A stretch of DNA of 64,000 nt, taken from NCBI RefSeq assembly GCF_004322855.1, contig NZ_CP036402.1, forward strand, positions 806,001-870,000. The letters are read 5' to 3'. A program made the position numbers and the translations under genes. Under the pieces are notes generated by a model, which was not told the origin of the DNA, ran no database searches, and was given only the letters and a program-made list of their open reading frames with translations. Numbering within the stretch: position 1 is the first letter of the stretch; each line of letters opens with the position of its first letter. The DNA is from Egibacter rhizosphaerae. Its GTDB lineage: Bacteria > Actinomycetota > Nitriliruptoria > Euzebyales > Egibacteraceae. Positions 45,595 to 54,762 of the stretch are shown one piece after another.

Positions 45595-47424
45595 TCAGGC
45601 CCGCTGCTTCGCGCGTTTCGCCTGCCGGCCCCGCACGGTCGCATCGAGCTCGACCTTGCGCATGCGGACCGCGCCCGGGGTCACCTCGACGCACTCGTCG
45701 GCCCCGCAGAACTCCAGCGCCTGCTCGAGGCTGAAGGCCGTCGGCGGGGCCAGCCGGACGAGCTCGTCGGCAGTCGCCGAACGCACGTTGGTCAGCTTCT
45801 TCTCCTTGGCGGCGTTCACGTCCATGTCCTCGGGCCGGGCGTTCTCGCCGACGATCATGCCCTCATAGACCTCCGTGCCGGGCTCGATGAACAACCGGCC
45901 TCGCTCCTGCAGCCCGAACAGGGCGAACGAGGTCGCGGTGCCGCGCCGGTCGGCGACGAGGCTGCCGCTCGCCCGGGTGCGCAACTCCCCGTGCCACGGC
46001 TCGTAGCCCTCGAAGACGTGGTGCATCAAGCCGGTGCCCCGTGTCTCGGTGAGGAACTCGGTGCGGAAACCGATCAGTCCGCGGGCCGGAACGAGGTGTT
46101 CCATCCGCACCCAGCCGGCGCCGTGGTTGATCATCTGCTCCATGCGGCCCTTCCGCACCGCGAGCAGTTGCGTCACGACGCCCAGGTAGTCCTCGGGCAC
46201 GTCGACCGACACGCGCTCGACGGGCTCGTGCAGCCGGCCGTCGATCTCGCGGGTCACGACCTGCGGTTTCCCGACCGTCAGTTCGTATCCTTCGCGGCGC
46301 ATCGTCTCGATGAGCACGGCGAGCGCGAGCTCACCTCGACCCTGCACCTCCCACGTGTCGGGCCGCTCGGTCGGATGGACGCGCAGCGACACGTTGCCGA
46401 CGAGCTCGGTGTCGAGTCGGGCCTTGAGCAGTCGCGCCGTGAGCTTGTCGCCGTCGCGCCCCGCCAAGGGCGAGGTGTTGGTGCCGACGGTCATCGACAG
46501 GCTCGGCTCGTCGACGGTCAGCGCCGGCAGCGGGTTCGGGTGCTCGGGATCGGCGAGGGTCTCACCGATGGTGACCTCGGACAGGCCGGCGATCGCGATG
46601 ATCTCCCCGGGCCCGACCTCCGCCGCGTCGACACGGTCGAGCGCCTCCGTCACGTACAGCTCGGTGACCTTGACGCGCTCGACGCTGCCGTCACGCCGGC
46701 ACCACGCGACCTGCTCCCCACGGCGCAGCGTGCCCTGATGGACCCGGCAGAGCGCGATCCGGCCGACGTAGGGGGAGGCATCGAGGTTGGTGACCAGTGC
46801 CTGCAGCGGCGCGCCGTCGTCGTAGGTGGGCGCAGGGACGTGATCGAGCAGGGTCCGAAACAGCGGGGCGAGATCGGTGCCCCGCTCGCCCGGGTCGAGG
46901 CTCGCCTGCCCGTCCCGGGCGACGCAGTACACGATGGGGAACTCGATCTGCTGCTCGGTCGCGCCGAGATCGAACAACAGCTCGTAGACCTCGTCGATGA
47001 CTTCGTCCACCCGGGCGTCGGGGCGGTCGACCTTGTTGACGACCAGCATCATCGGCAGGTCGGCCGCGAGGGCCTTTCGCAAAACGAAGCGGGTCTGGGG
47101 CAGCGGCCCCTCGGACGCGTCGACGAGCAGGACCACGCCGTCGACCATCGCGAGGCCGCGTTCGACCTCTCCCCCGAAGTCCGCGTGGCCCGGGGTGTCG
47201 ACGACGTTGATCTTCACCTCGCCGTGCTGGACCGCCGTGTTCTTCGCGAGGATCGTGATGCCCTTCTCACGCTCCAGATCCGTGGAGTCCATCACGCGTT
47301 CGGCGACGTCCTGGTTCGCCCGGAACGCACCGCTCTGCCAGAGCATCGCGTCCACGAGGGTGGTCTTGCCGTGGTCGACGTGGCTCACGATCGCGACGTT
47401 GCGCAGGTCGGTGCGGGCGGGCAT
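45595..47424 (-). CDS. typA: Ribosome-associated GTPase TypA/BipA
   Basis: A 609-residue translational GTPase of full length. G motifs are SHVDHGKTTLVD, the switch region EREKGITILAKN, VVDTPGHADFGGEVERGL and VVNKVDRPDAR. The TypA-specific C-terminal domain is present (EQMINHGAGWVRMEHLVPARGLIGFRTEFLTETRGTG). It helps ribosome assembly and stress or cold adaptation. ATG 47424 is the natural start just before the first strand. Confidence 0.95.
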   Translation of the reverse strand: MPARTDLRNVAIVSHVDHGKTTLVDAMLWQSGAFRANQDVAERVMDSTDLEREKGITILAKNTAVQHGEVKINVVDTPGHADFGGEVERGLAMVDGVVLLVDASEGPLPQTRFVLRKALAADLPMMLVVNKVDRPDARVDEVIDEVYELLFDLGATEQQIEFPIVYCVARDGQASLDPGERGTDLAPLFRTLLDHVPAPTYDDGAPLQALVTNLDASPYVGRIALCRVHQGTLRRGEQVAWCRRDGSVERVKVTELYVTEALDRVDAAEVGPGEIIAIAGLSEVTIGETLADPEHPNPLPALTVDEPSLSMTVGTNTSPLAGRDGDKLTARLLKARLDTELVGNVSLRVHPTERPDTWEVQGRGELALAVLIETMRREGYELTVGKPQVVTREIDGRLHEPVERVSVDVPEDYLGVVTQLLAVRKGRMEQMINHGAGWVRMEHLVPARGLIGFRTEFLTETRGTGLMHHVFEGYEPWHGELRTRASGSLVADRRGTATSFALFGLQERGRLFIEPGTEVYEGMIVGENARPEDMDVNAAKEKKLTNVRSATADELVRLAPPTAFSLEQALEFCGADECVEVTPGAVRMRKVELDATVRGRQAKRAKQRA

Positions 47425-47464
47425 GGCGAGACCTCGGGCGTTGGCGACGGGAGGTGCGCACACA

Positions 47465-47491
47465 GAAGCCCCCGGACGAACCGGGGGCTTC
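47465..47491 (-). terminator. Hairpin upstream of typA
   Basis: GAAGCCCCCGG and CCGGGGGCTTC form an 11-base-pair stem with a five-base loop. It probably ends the transcript of the DNA-repair gene at 47589-48677, which is on the same strand. Confidence 0.65.
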
Positions 47492-47588
47492 GACGCGCTC
47501 ACGAGCCTACCCCTCGGGTCTGGCCGCGCAACATGCCGCACGCCTCGGCCACCGGCGCCCGCCCGCCCCGGCTCCGCTGGCTGCTCGG

Positions 47589-48677
47589 CTATTCGGTGAT
47601 CTCGACGGCGTCCGCACCGAGCACGCGCCCGTTGACCTGGACCTCCACGAGGTGACGCCCCGGATGGAGGGTCCGGATGGACGCGTGCGCGAACGTGTGC
47701 CGACGCTGGAGCGCACACGTCTCGCCGGGCTGGAGCGTCCGCTCCGCGAGCCGGTAGGCCTGGGGTTTCCTCGGCCCCCGAGCACCGAGATAGTGGACGA
47801 GGTACTCGACGACGACGGGCACGGCCCGGTGCCCGTCAGCGCTCAGTTCGACCCCGAGCGTCGCCGTCTCCCCGATGGCGAGGCGTCGAGGGGAGATCGC
47901 GAGGTGCGGCATCCGCACGGGGGCGTCCCCGTCGTAGCCCACCAGGCGCAGTGCCGCCGCGTCGCCGGCCTTGATACGGGTGCGCAGACCGTGGCGGACC
48001 ACTTCGTCGACGTGGCGGCCACCCTCACGCTGCCACCGCTCCGCGGTCGCGAGGGCCAGCTCGGGATGGTCCTTCACGACGTCGCCGAGGTGGTTCGCCA
48101 CCGACCGGCGCACGAAGCCCGAGGGGTCGTCGCGGAGCCGGTCGAGCAGAGCGATGGCCGGTGCGGGATCGGCCTGCAGTGCTCGCAGGCGCGTACCCCA
48201 CGGCAGCCGCGGGCGCGTGCCCTCGGAAACGAGCCGCCGCACGTGCTCGTCCGGGTGGTCGACCCACTGGTGAAGGTGGCCAAAGGTGATCTCCGGGACC
48301 TGCTCGATGCACGGCCGGATCGCGAACTCGCAGGAAACCCGTGGCGTGAGCCGGGCCATGAAGGGGATGACCGTCTCGGGCTCGGTGGGGCCCGTCCGGC
48401 CGATCACCTCCGCGCACGGCCACAGCATCCAGCCCCGGAACGACTCGGAAGCGAGCGCGGCGTCGAACACGGCCACGACTTCGGCGGGCTCGGTGGGCAG
48501 GGCGTGCTCCAGCGCGTCGGCGACGTGGCGGACGCGCCCCATGAGCTCCAGCTCCTCGAGCCCCTCGGTCGCCCGCTCGACGAACGCGGCGGCGGGGAAG
48601 TCGGTGTCACTGGCAGCGAACTCTGCGGCGAGCCCCTCCACCATCCGCGGATCGACGTGGTCCTTGAGCGCCGTCAC
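47589..48677 (-). CDS. DNA alkylation repair protein (AlkD-like HEAT fold) with C-terminal beta domain
   Basis: A 362-residue protein. Residues 1-240 are helical HEAT-like repeats (FPAAAFVERATEGLEELELMGRVRHVADALE ... VRRSVANHLGDVVKDHPELALATAERWQ), as in AlkC/AlkD-type glycosylases. The last 120 residues form an Ig-like beta domain (ISPRRLAIGETATLGVELSADG), seen in the AlkC-type subgroup. It should excise bulky or cationic alkylated bases. The start at 48677 is GTG. It stands alone. Confidence 0.83.
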   Translation of the reverse strand: MTALKDHVDPRMVEGLAAEFAASDTDFPAAAFVERATEGLEELELMGRVRHVADALEHALPTEPAEVVAVFDAALASESFRGWMLWPCAEVIGRTGPTEPETVIPFMARLTPRVSCEFAIRPCIEQVPEITFGHLHQWVDHPDEHVRRLVSEGTRPRLPWGTRLRALQADPAPAIALLDRLRDDPSGFVRRSVANHLGDVVKDHPELALATAERWQREGGRHVDEVVRHGLRTRIKAGDAAALRLVGYDGDAPVRMPHLAISPRRLAIGETATLGVELSADGHRAVPVVVEYLVHYLGARGPRKPQAYRLAERTLQPGETCALQRRHTFAHASIRTLHPGRHLVEVQVNGRVLGADAVEITE

Positions 48678-48728
48678 AACCGCCCCTCCCGGTCGAGGAT
48701 GTCGAACGAAGCGTACGGCCGGCCGCTG

Positions 48729-48791
48729 CGGCGGGCTCAGCGACCGCCGCGCTCAGCGACCGGCGGGCTCAGCGACCGGCGGGCTCAGCGA
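48729..48791. repeat. Tandem 16-bp repeat, about four copies, over the epimerase stop
   Basis: Units of CGGCGGGCTCAGCGAC repeat with small changes. The unit contains the stop codon of the epimerase gene (48769-48771) and part of its last codons. This resembles the repeat expansion at the end of pmbA. Confidence 0.8.
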
Positions 48792-50022
48792 CCGCGGGCT
48801 CGGCCAGCTGTGGCGCGAGGGCCGGGGCCAGGCGCGCTTGGGGCAACAGACACGCCTGCGCGGCGTGGTAGAGGTCCGGCTTCCCGCTCCAGGTGCCGGC
48901 AGCGACCTGCAGGTCGGGCGTCAGCTCGTGGTGCCAGCTGCCGTGCACCGGGTCGATGAAGTACCGAGCCGCATGATCCCAGAAGGTGCGGTACCAGGTC
49001 TCGTAGGAGGGATGGCCCGTGCGCTCGTGCAGGGCGGCGGCCGCGCCGATCGCCTCGGCCACGACCCAGTGCAAGCGTGCACACACGACCGGCTCGTCCC
49101 GCCATCCCAGCGTGTAGGGGAACCCCGGCACGCCGTCGGACTGCCAGCCCGCCTCCACCGAGGCGGCGAACAGCGCCTGCGCGGCCTCGGCCAGCCACCG
49201 GGGCGGCTCGTCCAACGACGCCTCCAGGTGCAGCAGCAAACGGGCCCACTCGAGCCAGTGACCCACGGTGGTCCCGTACGGGCGGAAGGGGTGATCGGGC
49301 TCGTCCACGCGGTACTCCGGCTGCGGAGCCCAGCCACGGTCGAAGTGCTCGATCAGGCGCCATCCGTGGGCGCGGGCCACGTCGTCGACGAGGAAGCTCG
49401 CGATCCCCAGGGCGTGCCCGTGCCAGGCGGGCTCGCCGGTCACGTCGCCGGCGGCGAGCAGCGCCTCGACGGTGTGCATGTTGCTGTTCGCTCCGCGGTA
49501 GGCCTCCTCGTCGGTCCAGTCCGCGGCGAACGACTCCGTCACGAGGCCGCTGGAACGCTCGAGGAACCGGTCGGCGAGCACCCCGAGCGCGTCGTCGAGG
49601 AGCGCGCGGGTCCCGGGCCGGCCGGCCGCGGTCGCGCTACTGGCCGCCAGCACCACGAACGCGTGGGTGTAGGCGTCCTTGCGTTGGCCGTCCGGGCCGC
49701 TGTGTGTGACCCAGCCGCCGTGGAACGGGTCGCGAAGCAGCCCACGCAGCGCGTCGACCCCGTGGTCGACGAGCGGTCCCGACCCCGGCAGCCCCCGCAG
49801 GTGCGCGAGCGCGTGCACGTGCGTCATGCGGGCGGCGATCCAGGTGTGCACCGGCTGTCGCGTATCCGGGTGCCCGGTCGCGTCGAGCCAGGCGAAGCCT
49901 CCGTCGGGATGGCGGGGTTCGGTCGGAAACCCGAGGAGCCTCACGAACTCGTCGTCGAGCCATCGCCGGTGTGCGGTGAGCCGACGCCAAGCGGGCCCCG
50001 CGGGGTCGGGGCCTCCACTCAT
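48769..50022 (-). CDS. AGE-family epimerase/isomerase (N-acylglucosamine 2-epimerase type)
   Basis: A 417-residue (alpha/alpha)6-barrel protein. Family features are HVHALAHLRG, GWVTHSGPDGQRKDAYTHAFVVLAAS, NSNMHTVEALLA and WVVAEAIGAAAAL, with His residues in the central barrel. Members interconvert mannose and fructose or N-acyl hexosamines. The aldose-ketose isomerase subgroup fits the length, but the substrate is unproven. Its ATG overlaps the stop of the ApgM-like gene (ATGA), so the two are coupled. Confidence 0.85.
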   Translation of the reverse strand: MSGGPDPAGPAWRRLTAHRRWLDDEFVRLLGFPTEPRHPDGGFAWLDATGHPDTRQPVHTWIAARMTHVHALAHLRGLPGSGPLVDHGVDALRGLLRDPFHGGWVTHSGPDGQRKDAYTHAFVVLAASSATAAGRPGTRALLDDALGVLADRFLERSSGLVTESFAADWTDEEAYRGANSNMHTVEALLAAGDVTGEPAWHGHALGIASFLVDDVARAHGWRLIEHFDRGWAPQPEYRVDEPDHPFRPYGTTVGHWLEWARLLLHLEASLDEPPRWLAEAAQALFAASVEAGWQSDGVPGFPYTLGWRDEPVVCARLHWVVAEAIGAAAALHERTGHPSYETWYRTFWDHAARYFIDPVHGSWHHELTPDLQVAAGTWSGKPDLYHAAQACLLPQARLAPALAPQLAEPAVAEPAGR

Positions 50023-51206
50023 GCGCCGTACTTGCGAAGGCGCCCGGCGGCGGCGAGGGCCAGCGGCATGAACTCCCGGGTCGGGCGCTGGCCGAGCCCG
50101 CCCTGCAGGCAGGCGCGCTCGCCGAACCGGTCAACGTGGTCGCGACCCACGTGCGGTCCCCACATCAGGACGGGCACGGGGTGCCACGAGTGCGCGTGCA
50201 GCTGCGTGGGGGTGGCGTGATCGCCGGTGACGACGAGCACGTCGGGGGCGAGGTCGCGGATCGCCGGCATCGCCGCGTCGAGGCGCTCGATCTCGGCCAC
50301 CTTCCGCGGGCGGTCGCCGTCGTGCCCGGCCTCGTCGGTGTACTTGTGGTGCAGGAAGAAGTAGTCGTAGTCGTCCCAGTGGTCGGCCATCGCCGCGACC
50401 TGGCCATCGAGGTCGTCAGGCCGCGGGAGCAGGTCCATGCCCACGAGGTGGGCCACGCCCCGGTACATCGGGTAGATCGCGACGGTCGCGGCGTGCAGCC
50501 CGTAGCGATCCGTGAAGCTCGGTAGGTGCTGCAACGTGTCGAAGCCACGCAGCAGCAGGCCGTGGGCCGGCTCTCCGGCGAGGAGCTCGCGCACCTGGCG
50601 CTCGACCTCGGCGACCACCTCGGCGGTGTGTCGGGCGGCCGGGTCGAGCGCCTCGGGAGCCTTCGGCGGGCGGCCCTCGATCTCGGGGTCGGTGTCCGAC
50701 ACCCGTGGGTCCAGGCCCTCGCCACGGACCACCAGCAGGACCCGGTGGCTGGCCTCGTGACGGAAGAAGACCTCGACGCCGTCGATCCGGACCCCCTCGT
50801 CGAGACGCGCGACGAGGGGCTCGGCCTTCGCGTCATCGATGCGGCCGGCGCGACGGTCGGCCACATTGCCGTCGTCGTCGAACGTTGCCAGGTTTCCCCG
50901 GGCGGCGACGTCACCGGGGCGCAGGTCGAACTCGACCCCGGTGGCCGACAGGACCCCACGACCGAGCTCGTGTTGGAGCGGGTCGTAGCCGAACAGCGCG
51001 AGGTGTCCGGGCCCCGAACCGGGGGTGATGCCCGGGAGCACCGGTGTGGCGAGGCCGGTCACTCCCTCGGCGGCGAGACGGTCGAGGTGAGGGGTGTCGG
51101 CCTGCTCGAGTTCGGTGTCGTGCACGGCGTCGGCCATGCCACCGAGCCCGTCGGCGACAACGAGCAAGATCTTGCCGCCGGGCTGCAAGAGCGGGGTGAT
51201 GTCCAC
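50019..51206 (-). CDS. Cofactor-independent phosphoglycerate mutase, archaeal (ApgM) type
   Basis: A 395-residue member of the alkaline phosphatase superfamily. Metal-site sequences include LLVVADGLGGMAD, a TPGSGPGHLALFGYDP segment, FFLHHKYTDEAGHDGD and VVTGDHATPTQLHAHSWHPVP. It should interconvert 3- and 2-phosphoglycerate with two metal ions. Such archaeal-type enzymes occur in scattered bacteria. GTG 51206 has GGGAGG five bases upstream. It is cotranscribed with the AGE-family gene. Confidence 0.85.
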   Translation of the reverse strand: MDITPLLQPGGKILLVVADGLGGMADAVHDTELEQADTPHLDRLAAEGVTGLATPVLPGITPGSGPGHLALFGYDPLQHELGRGVLSATGVEFDLRPGDVAARGNLATFDDDGNVADRRAGRIDDAKAEPLVARLDEGVRIDGVEVFFRHEASHRVLLVVRGEGLDPRVSDTDPEIEGRPPKAPEALDPAARHTAEVVAEVERQVRELLAGEPAHGLLLRGFDTLQHLPSFTDRYGLHAATVAIYPMYRGVAHLVGMDLLPRPDDLDGQVAAMADHWDDYDYFFLHHKYTDEAGHDGDRPRKVAEIERLDAAMPAIRDLAPDVLVVTGDHATPTQLHAHSWHPVPVLMWGPHVGRDHVDRFGERACLQGGLGQRPTREFMPLALAAAGRLRKYGA

Positions 51207-51390
51207 GGCGTCCTCCCGACCGAGCAGTTGCGGGGTCTGCCCGAGGGCTACCCGTCCCGTATCGGGTTCAAGGGTCCCGATGTCGCGTTCCGGGCCTTGA
51301 GCCTCGGTCAGCGGACAGGCCCTTTCCGCATCGGGCCATAGCGTGATCTTCCCGAACGAAGCGGTGGAAAGCCAAGTGAGGACCAGTGGC

Positions 51391-52302
51391 ATGACCGACA
51401 TGGAGGTGACGAGTCAGCGGGTGGACACGCACGGCCTCGTCGGGGTGTTGTGCGCACCGCGCGCACCGGGCCCTGCGCCCGGTGTACTGCTGCTCGGCGG
51501 CTCTGAGGGCGGCTTACACGAGCGGGACGCGCGAGCACTGGCCTCCGAGGGCTTCAGCGCGTTGGCGCTCGCGTACTTCGGCGCATCGAGCCTGCCCCCT
51601 GGGCTGGTCGACATCCCCCTCGAGTACTTCTTCAGGGCGCTGGACGTGCTCGCGGCGCAGCCGGCCTCCGGTGAACGCTTCGGTGTCGCGGGCGGCTCAC
51701 GCGGTGCTGAGGCGGCCCTGCTCACTGCTGCGCACGACGAACGGGTCGCGGCCGTCGTCAGCGTGGTCGGCAGCGGGGTCGTGACCCAGGGAATCGATTT
51801 CCGGCAGGGCAACCTGCTCGACATCCTGCGTACGCCGACCAATTCGTGGACGCTCGACGGCCAGGCGTTGCCCTATCTGCCGAACGTGGTGTCCGACGAG
51901 CTCGGCGATCTGATCCAGCGCGGCGTTCCGGTCCCGTTGAGCCTCGCCTACCCTGTCCTGCCCTCGGATCCGGGACTGCTCGAACAAGTCAACATCAAGG
52001 TCGAGAACATCGCGGGGGCAGCGCTGTTCATCTGCGCAGAGGACGACCGGATGTGGCCGAGCAGGGAGTACACGCAAGTCGCGATCGACCGGCTCAGTGC
52101 GCATCCCTACCCCGTTGAGCACAAGACGCTCCGAGGCGCCGGTCACCCGATCGCCGGCCCACCCAGCACGCCGTTCACGACCACCACCTCACCCGGACCC
52201 GGTGTGACCTTCGAGATGGGCGGGACAACCGCAGCCAACACCGGCGCGCGAGCCTCCGCCTGGCAGGCAACGGTCCGCTTCCTGAAAGACCACCTCGCCT
52301 GA
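51391..52302 (+). CDS. BAAT/acyl-CoA thioesterase C-terminal-like hydrolase
   Basis: A 303-residue alpha/beta hydrolase made only of the BAAT C-terminal domain. Landmarks are PGVLLLGGSEGGLHERDARALASEGF, ALAYFGASSLPPGLVDIPLEYF, the nucleophile elbow GVAGGSRGAEAALL, ALFICAEDDRMWPS and His in RGAGHPI. The N-terminal thioesterase beta domain of the full-length family is absent. The substrate is unknown. GTGAGGA lies eight bases before ATG 51391. Confidence 0.83.
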   Translation: MTDMEVTSQRVDTHGLVGVLCAPRAPGPAPGVLLLGGSEGGLHERDARALASEGFSALALAYFGASSLPPGLVDIPLEYFFRALDVLAAQPASGERFGVAGGSRGAEAALLTAAHDERVAAVVSVVGSGVVTQGIDFRQGNLLDILRTPTNSWTLDGQALPYLPNVVSDELGDLIQRGVPVPLSLAYPVLPSDPGLLEQVNIKVENIAGAALFICAEDDRMWPSREYTQVAIDRLSAHPYPVEHKTLRGAGHPIAGPPSTPFTTTTSPGPGVTFEMGGTTAANTGARASAWQATVRFLKDHLA

Positions 52303-52317
52303 AACGACCCGCTCGTG

Positions 52318-52611
52318 TCACGTGAGCACCGCCCGTAGCTGCTCGACCGTCGGCGCGCTGTGCAGCCCGTCAGAGGTCGCGTACACGCGGCACGCCAGCC
52401 CGATTGGTGCGGTGCCGTCGGCGAACGGGTCGACCCCGTCGACGAGCACCGTCGGCGACCCACGGAAGCCGAGCCGCTCGGCGTCCTCGGCGGTCTCGAC
52501 CCTCTGGCGTTCGAGCTCGAAGCCCGCCTCGGCCTGCAGCGCCCGCAACCGAGCCTCGGCGTTCTGCCAGTTCGGACACCCGTCGAAGTAGAGCAACCGC
52601 ACCGTCGTCAT
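52318..52611 (-). CDS. Small thioredoxin-fold protein, MerR-linked
   Basis: A 97-residue protein starting MTTVRLLYFDGCPNWQNAEARL. It has a single Cys in FDGCPNW rather than CxxC, and a cis-Pro segment RGSPTVLVDGVDPF, both typical of small thioredoxin-like proteins found near mercury- or metal-responsive regulators. A role in thiol or metal handling is likely. It is divergent from the MerR gene, and a MerR-type promoter lies between them. Confidence 0.8.
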   Translation of the reverse strand: MTTVRLLYFDGCPNWQNAEARLRALQAEAGFELERQRVETAEDAERLGFRGSPTVLVDGVDPFADGTAPIGLACRVYATSDGLHSAPTVEQLRAVLT

Positions 52612-52660
52612 CCTCAGCCTCCCGGCCCTGGTCGCAGGACTCGCTACGCTGAGGGTGCAG

Positions 52661-52678
52661 CTTCCATCGCACTGGAAG
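52661..52678. promoter_or_regulatory. MerR-type dyad operator
   Basis: CTTCCATCGCACTGGAAG is a perfect inverted repeat with six-base arms and a six-base spacer. On the minus strand it is preceded by TTGACC (-35, at 52683-52678), as in MerR-family target promoters where the dyad sits in an over-long spacer. It would drive the thioredoxin-like gene. Confidence 0.65.
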
Positions 52679-52696
52679 GTCAAGGGAGCACTCGCG

Positions 52697-53113
52697 ATGC
52701 TGATCGGTGAGCTGGCTGCCGCCACCGGGACGAGCGCCAAGACCCTGCGCTTCTACGAGGCCGAGGGGCTCCTGGCCGAACCCGACCGCACCCCTGCGGG
52801 ATACCGCGACTACCCGGACGCGGCGATCGGCCGTGTTGGCTTCATCCGCCAGGCCCAGGCCGCCGGGCTCACCTTGGCCCAGATCACCCAGGTCCTCGCC
52901 GTCCGCGACGGCGGCCACCCCCCGTGCGCCCACGTCGCCGACCTGGTCGAACACCGCCTCGGCGAGGTGACCCGCCGCCTCGACGAGCTCGAGCGCACCC
53001 GCGCCGAGCTCCTCGCGCTGCGCCAACGGCTCGCGGCCCTCGACCCCATCGACTGTCACGACGACACCATCTGCGCCGCCGTTCCCATGACCTCGAGCAG
53101 CCGCCCTCACTAA
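52697..53113 (+). CDS. MerR-family metal-responsive regulator
   Basis: A 138-residue regulator. The N-terminal helix-turn-helix is LIGELAAATGTSAKTLRFYEAEGLLAEPDRTPAGYRDY. A dimerisation coiled coil follows (VEHRLGEVTRRLDELERTRAELLALRQRL). Metal-ligand candidates are Cys in HPPCAH and two Cys in IDCHDDTICAA, the pattern of Cu/Zn/Pb sensors of the CueR/ZntR/CadR type. ATG 52697 has GGGAG eight bases upstream; the frame opens further upstream, but that part is the operator. Confidence 0.88.
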   Translation: MLIGELAAATGTSAKTLRFYEAEGLLAEPDRTPAGYRDYPDAAIGRVGFIRQAQAAGLTLAQITQVLAVRDGGHPPCAHVADLVEHRLGEVTRRLDELERTRAELLALRQRLAALDPIDCHDDTICAAVPMTSSSRPH

Positions 53114-53193
53114 CCGGCAGTCCCCGCCCTGGAGGATCCCGGGACCTCGACGCGCAGCGCGGTTCGCACGCGTGGCCGGGCGATCGACGGTGG

Positions 53194-53760
53194 TTAGCGC
53201 TGGTCCTCGAGGATCTGCAAGCCCAGGTCCACGGACCGTCGGCGCAACTCGTCGTGGGGGATGTCGGGGAGCACCGTCGCGCAGCGGCTGAGCCCGTTGA
53301 TCGCGACGACCGCGCGGATCCGCCCGTCCGGGGTCGGGTCGTCGCCGGCGAGGAGCCGTTGGGCCGTGGCGGCCAGCTCGGTGACCCAGCCCTCGGCGTC
53401 GACGCTGCCCAGCCCGGTCGGGTCGCGGACCAGCGCGAGGAAGATCCGCCGGTGGCGGTAGTTGAGGTCGAAGAAGCCTTCGAGGAGTTCGCGAGCGGGC
53501 GGGTCGGTGCGCTGAGCGTGGTCGAGGAAGGCGTCCACCGCGTCCTTGGCCGGCTGGATCAAGCTGGCGATCAGGTCGTCCTTGGACCGGTAGTGGTAGT
53601 AGAGCGCGGCGCGGGTGAGCCCGAGCTCGTCGGCGATGTCCTGCAGTGTCGTGTGCGAGAAGCCCCGCTGAAGGAACAGGTCGAGGGCGACCTCGTGGAT
53701 GCGCTGGTGGGTGTCGGTGCTCCGCCCGTTGCGCCGTGGTTCCGATGCTGCGTCTGCCAT
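53194..53760 (-). CDS. TetR-family regulator
   Basis: A 188-residue repressor. The DNA-binding part is THQRIHEVALDLFLQRGFSHTTLQDIADELGLTRAALYYHYRSKDDLIASL. The ligand-binding domain has no predicted ligand. It probably binds the tandem dyads upstream of its own gene (53812-53848) and before the ABC exporter (54763-54799). The start is ATG 53760. Confidence 0.9.
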   Translation of the reverse strand: MADAASEPRRNGRSTDTHQRIHEVALDLFLQRGFSHTTLQDIADELGLTRAALYYHYRSKDDLIASLIQPAKDAVDAFLDHAQRTDPPARELLEGFFDLNYRHRRIFLALVRDPTGLGSVDAEGWVTELAATAQRLLAGDDPTPDGRIRAVVAINGLSRCATVLPDIPHDELRRRSVDLGLQILEDQR

Positions 53761-53811
53761 CGCCGCCTCCTCGCAGGGGTGTCTCGCCTGAACCGAAGCG
53801 TACGCATTCGG

Positions 53812-53848
53812 TTACTGTCGCGAGAGTATTTTACTTTCACGTCAGTAA
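53812..53848. promoter_or_regulatory. Tandem TetR-type operators, copy A
   Basis: Two 18-base sites of the form TTACT-N8-AGTAA: TTACTGTCGCGAGAGTAT (imperfect) and TTACTTTCACGTCAGTAA, separated by one base. They lie 52 bases before tetR, reading away from it. The same pair recurs before the ABC exporter. Confidence 0.75.
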
Positions 53849-53952
53849 GGTATCGGTAGGGCCGTCCTCAGGACCGCAGGGGACCTGAGGATGCAGCCCT
53901 CGACGATCTAAGCGGGATCGACGCCCGGACCCTGCTCGGTCGGACCAGCGCC

Positions 53953-54516
53953 TCACAGCGCGCGTTGGTAGCTGCGGAAGCTCCGGGTCGCCCACCCGGC
54001 AGTGAGGAGCGCCAACAGAATCAGCAGCCCGCCGCGGCTGAGAACCACGCCCCAGTCGGGCGCGGCGGTCAGCGCCTCGCGGCTGGCGACCGCGGCCCAG
54101 TCGACGGGTTGAAGAACGCCACCGTGCCGATCCAGTCCGGCAGCAGCTCGATGGCCATCAGGACCGACGAGAGGAAGACGAGCGGCAGCGCCAGCATCTT
54201 CGACATCCCGGTCAGTGCCTCCTGGGAGCGCACCTGCAAGGCCATCGCGCAGGACAGCGCGGCGAAGAGCGCCGCGAGCAGCAGCGCGATCAGCACCACC
54301 GCAGCAACCCCGATCACACCGCCGTCGTAGCGTGCACCGAGGAGGATCCCGACGCCGAAGACGATCAGCGTCTACACGAGGGAGACGACCCCGAGGTAGC
54401 TCAGGTTGCCGCTGATCAGCGCGATCCAGCGCCCCGGTCAGCAGGACGGTGAGCCCCTCCTCGGTGGCGAGCCTTTCGATCTCGGCCCACAGCTCGGCGC
54501 GGGCCTCCGGTCCGCC
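53953..54516 (-). pseudogene. Remnant of an ABC-2 drug exporter (ATPase end plus permease)
   Basis: The minus strand first shows the end of an ATPase (EARAELWAEIERLATEEGLTVLLT, at about 54510-54440). It then jumps, out of frame, into an ABC-2 permease (LISGNLSYLGVVSLV, a TAG stop, TLIVFGVGILLGARYDGGV). The permease helices continue (LALPLVFLSSVLMAIELLPDWIGTVAFFNP), followed by a one-base loss and the rest of the permease (VDWAAVASREALTAAPDWG ... SFRSYQRAL, stop at 53953). It thus has an internal deletion, a stop and a frameshift. It resembles DrrA/DrrB-type systems. Confidence 0.8.
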
Positions 54517-54687
54517 TCAGTCGTCGTAACGCTCACGCGGGTCCCAGGTGCGATCGCGTTCCTCGGGAGGTCCGGGGGTCTCCTCCTCGAGCTCGGGCGG
54601 GGGCGCCTGTCGCGCCAGCCGCAGCCACAGCCACACGGCGAGGAGGACTAGCACGATTACGACAACCACGCCTCCGACTACCCACAT
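54517..54687 (-). CDS. Small single-helix membrane protein
   Basis: A 56-residue protein: one transmembrane helix (MWVVGGVVVVIVLVLLAVWLWLRLA) and a charged cytoplasmic tail (PPELEEETPGPPEERDRTWDPRERYDD). GGAGG lies eight bases before ATG 54687; a longer start at 54753 is less likely. No family is recognised. It abuts the ABC remnant and may have been its cotranscribed partner. Confidence 0.6.
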   Translation of the reverse strand: MWVVGGVVVVIVLVLLAVWLWLRLARQAPPPELEEETPGPPEERDRTWDPRERYDD

Positions 54688-54762
54688 CGCGTTCGCCTCC
54701 GCCGTCGCTCTGCCCACCAGCATCTGTACCCAGGCAAGGTCCTTGGGAGGCATGGCGTTCGA

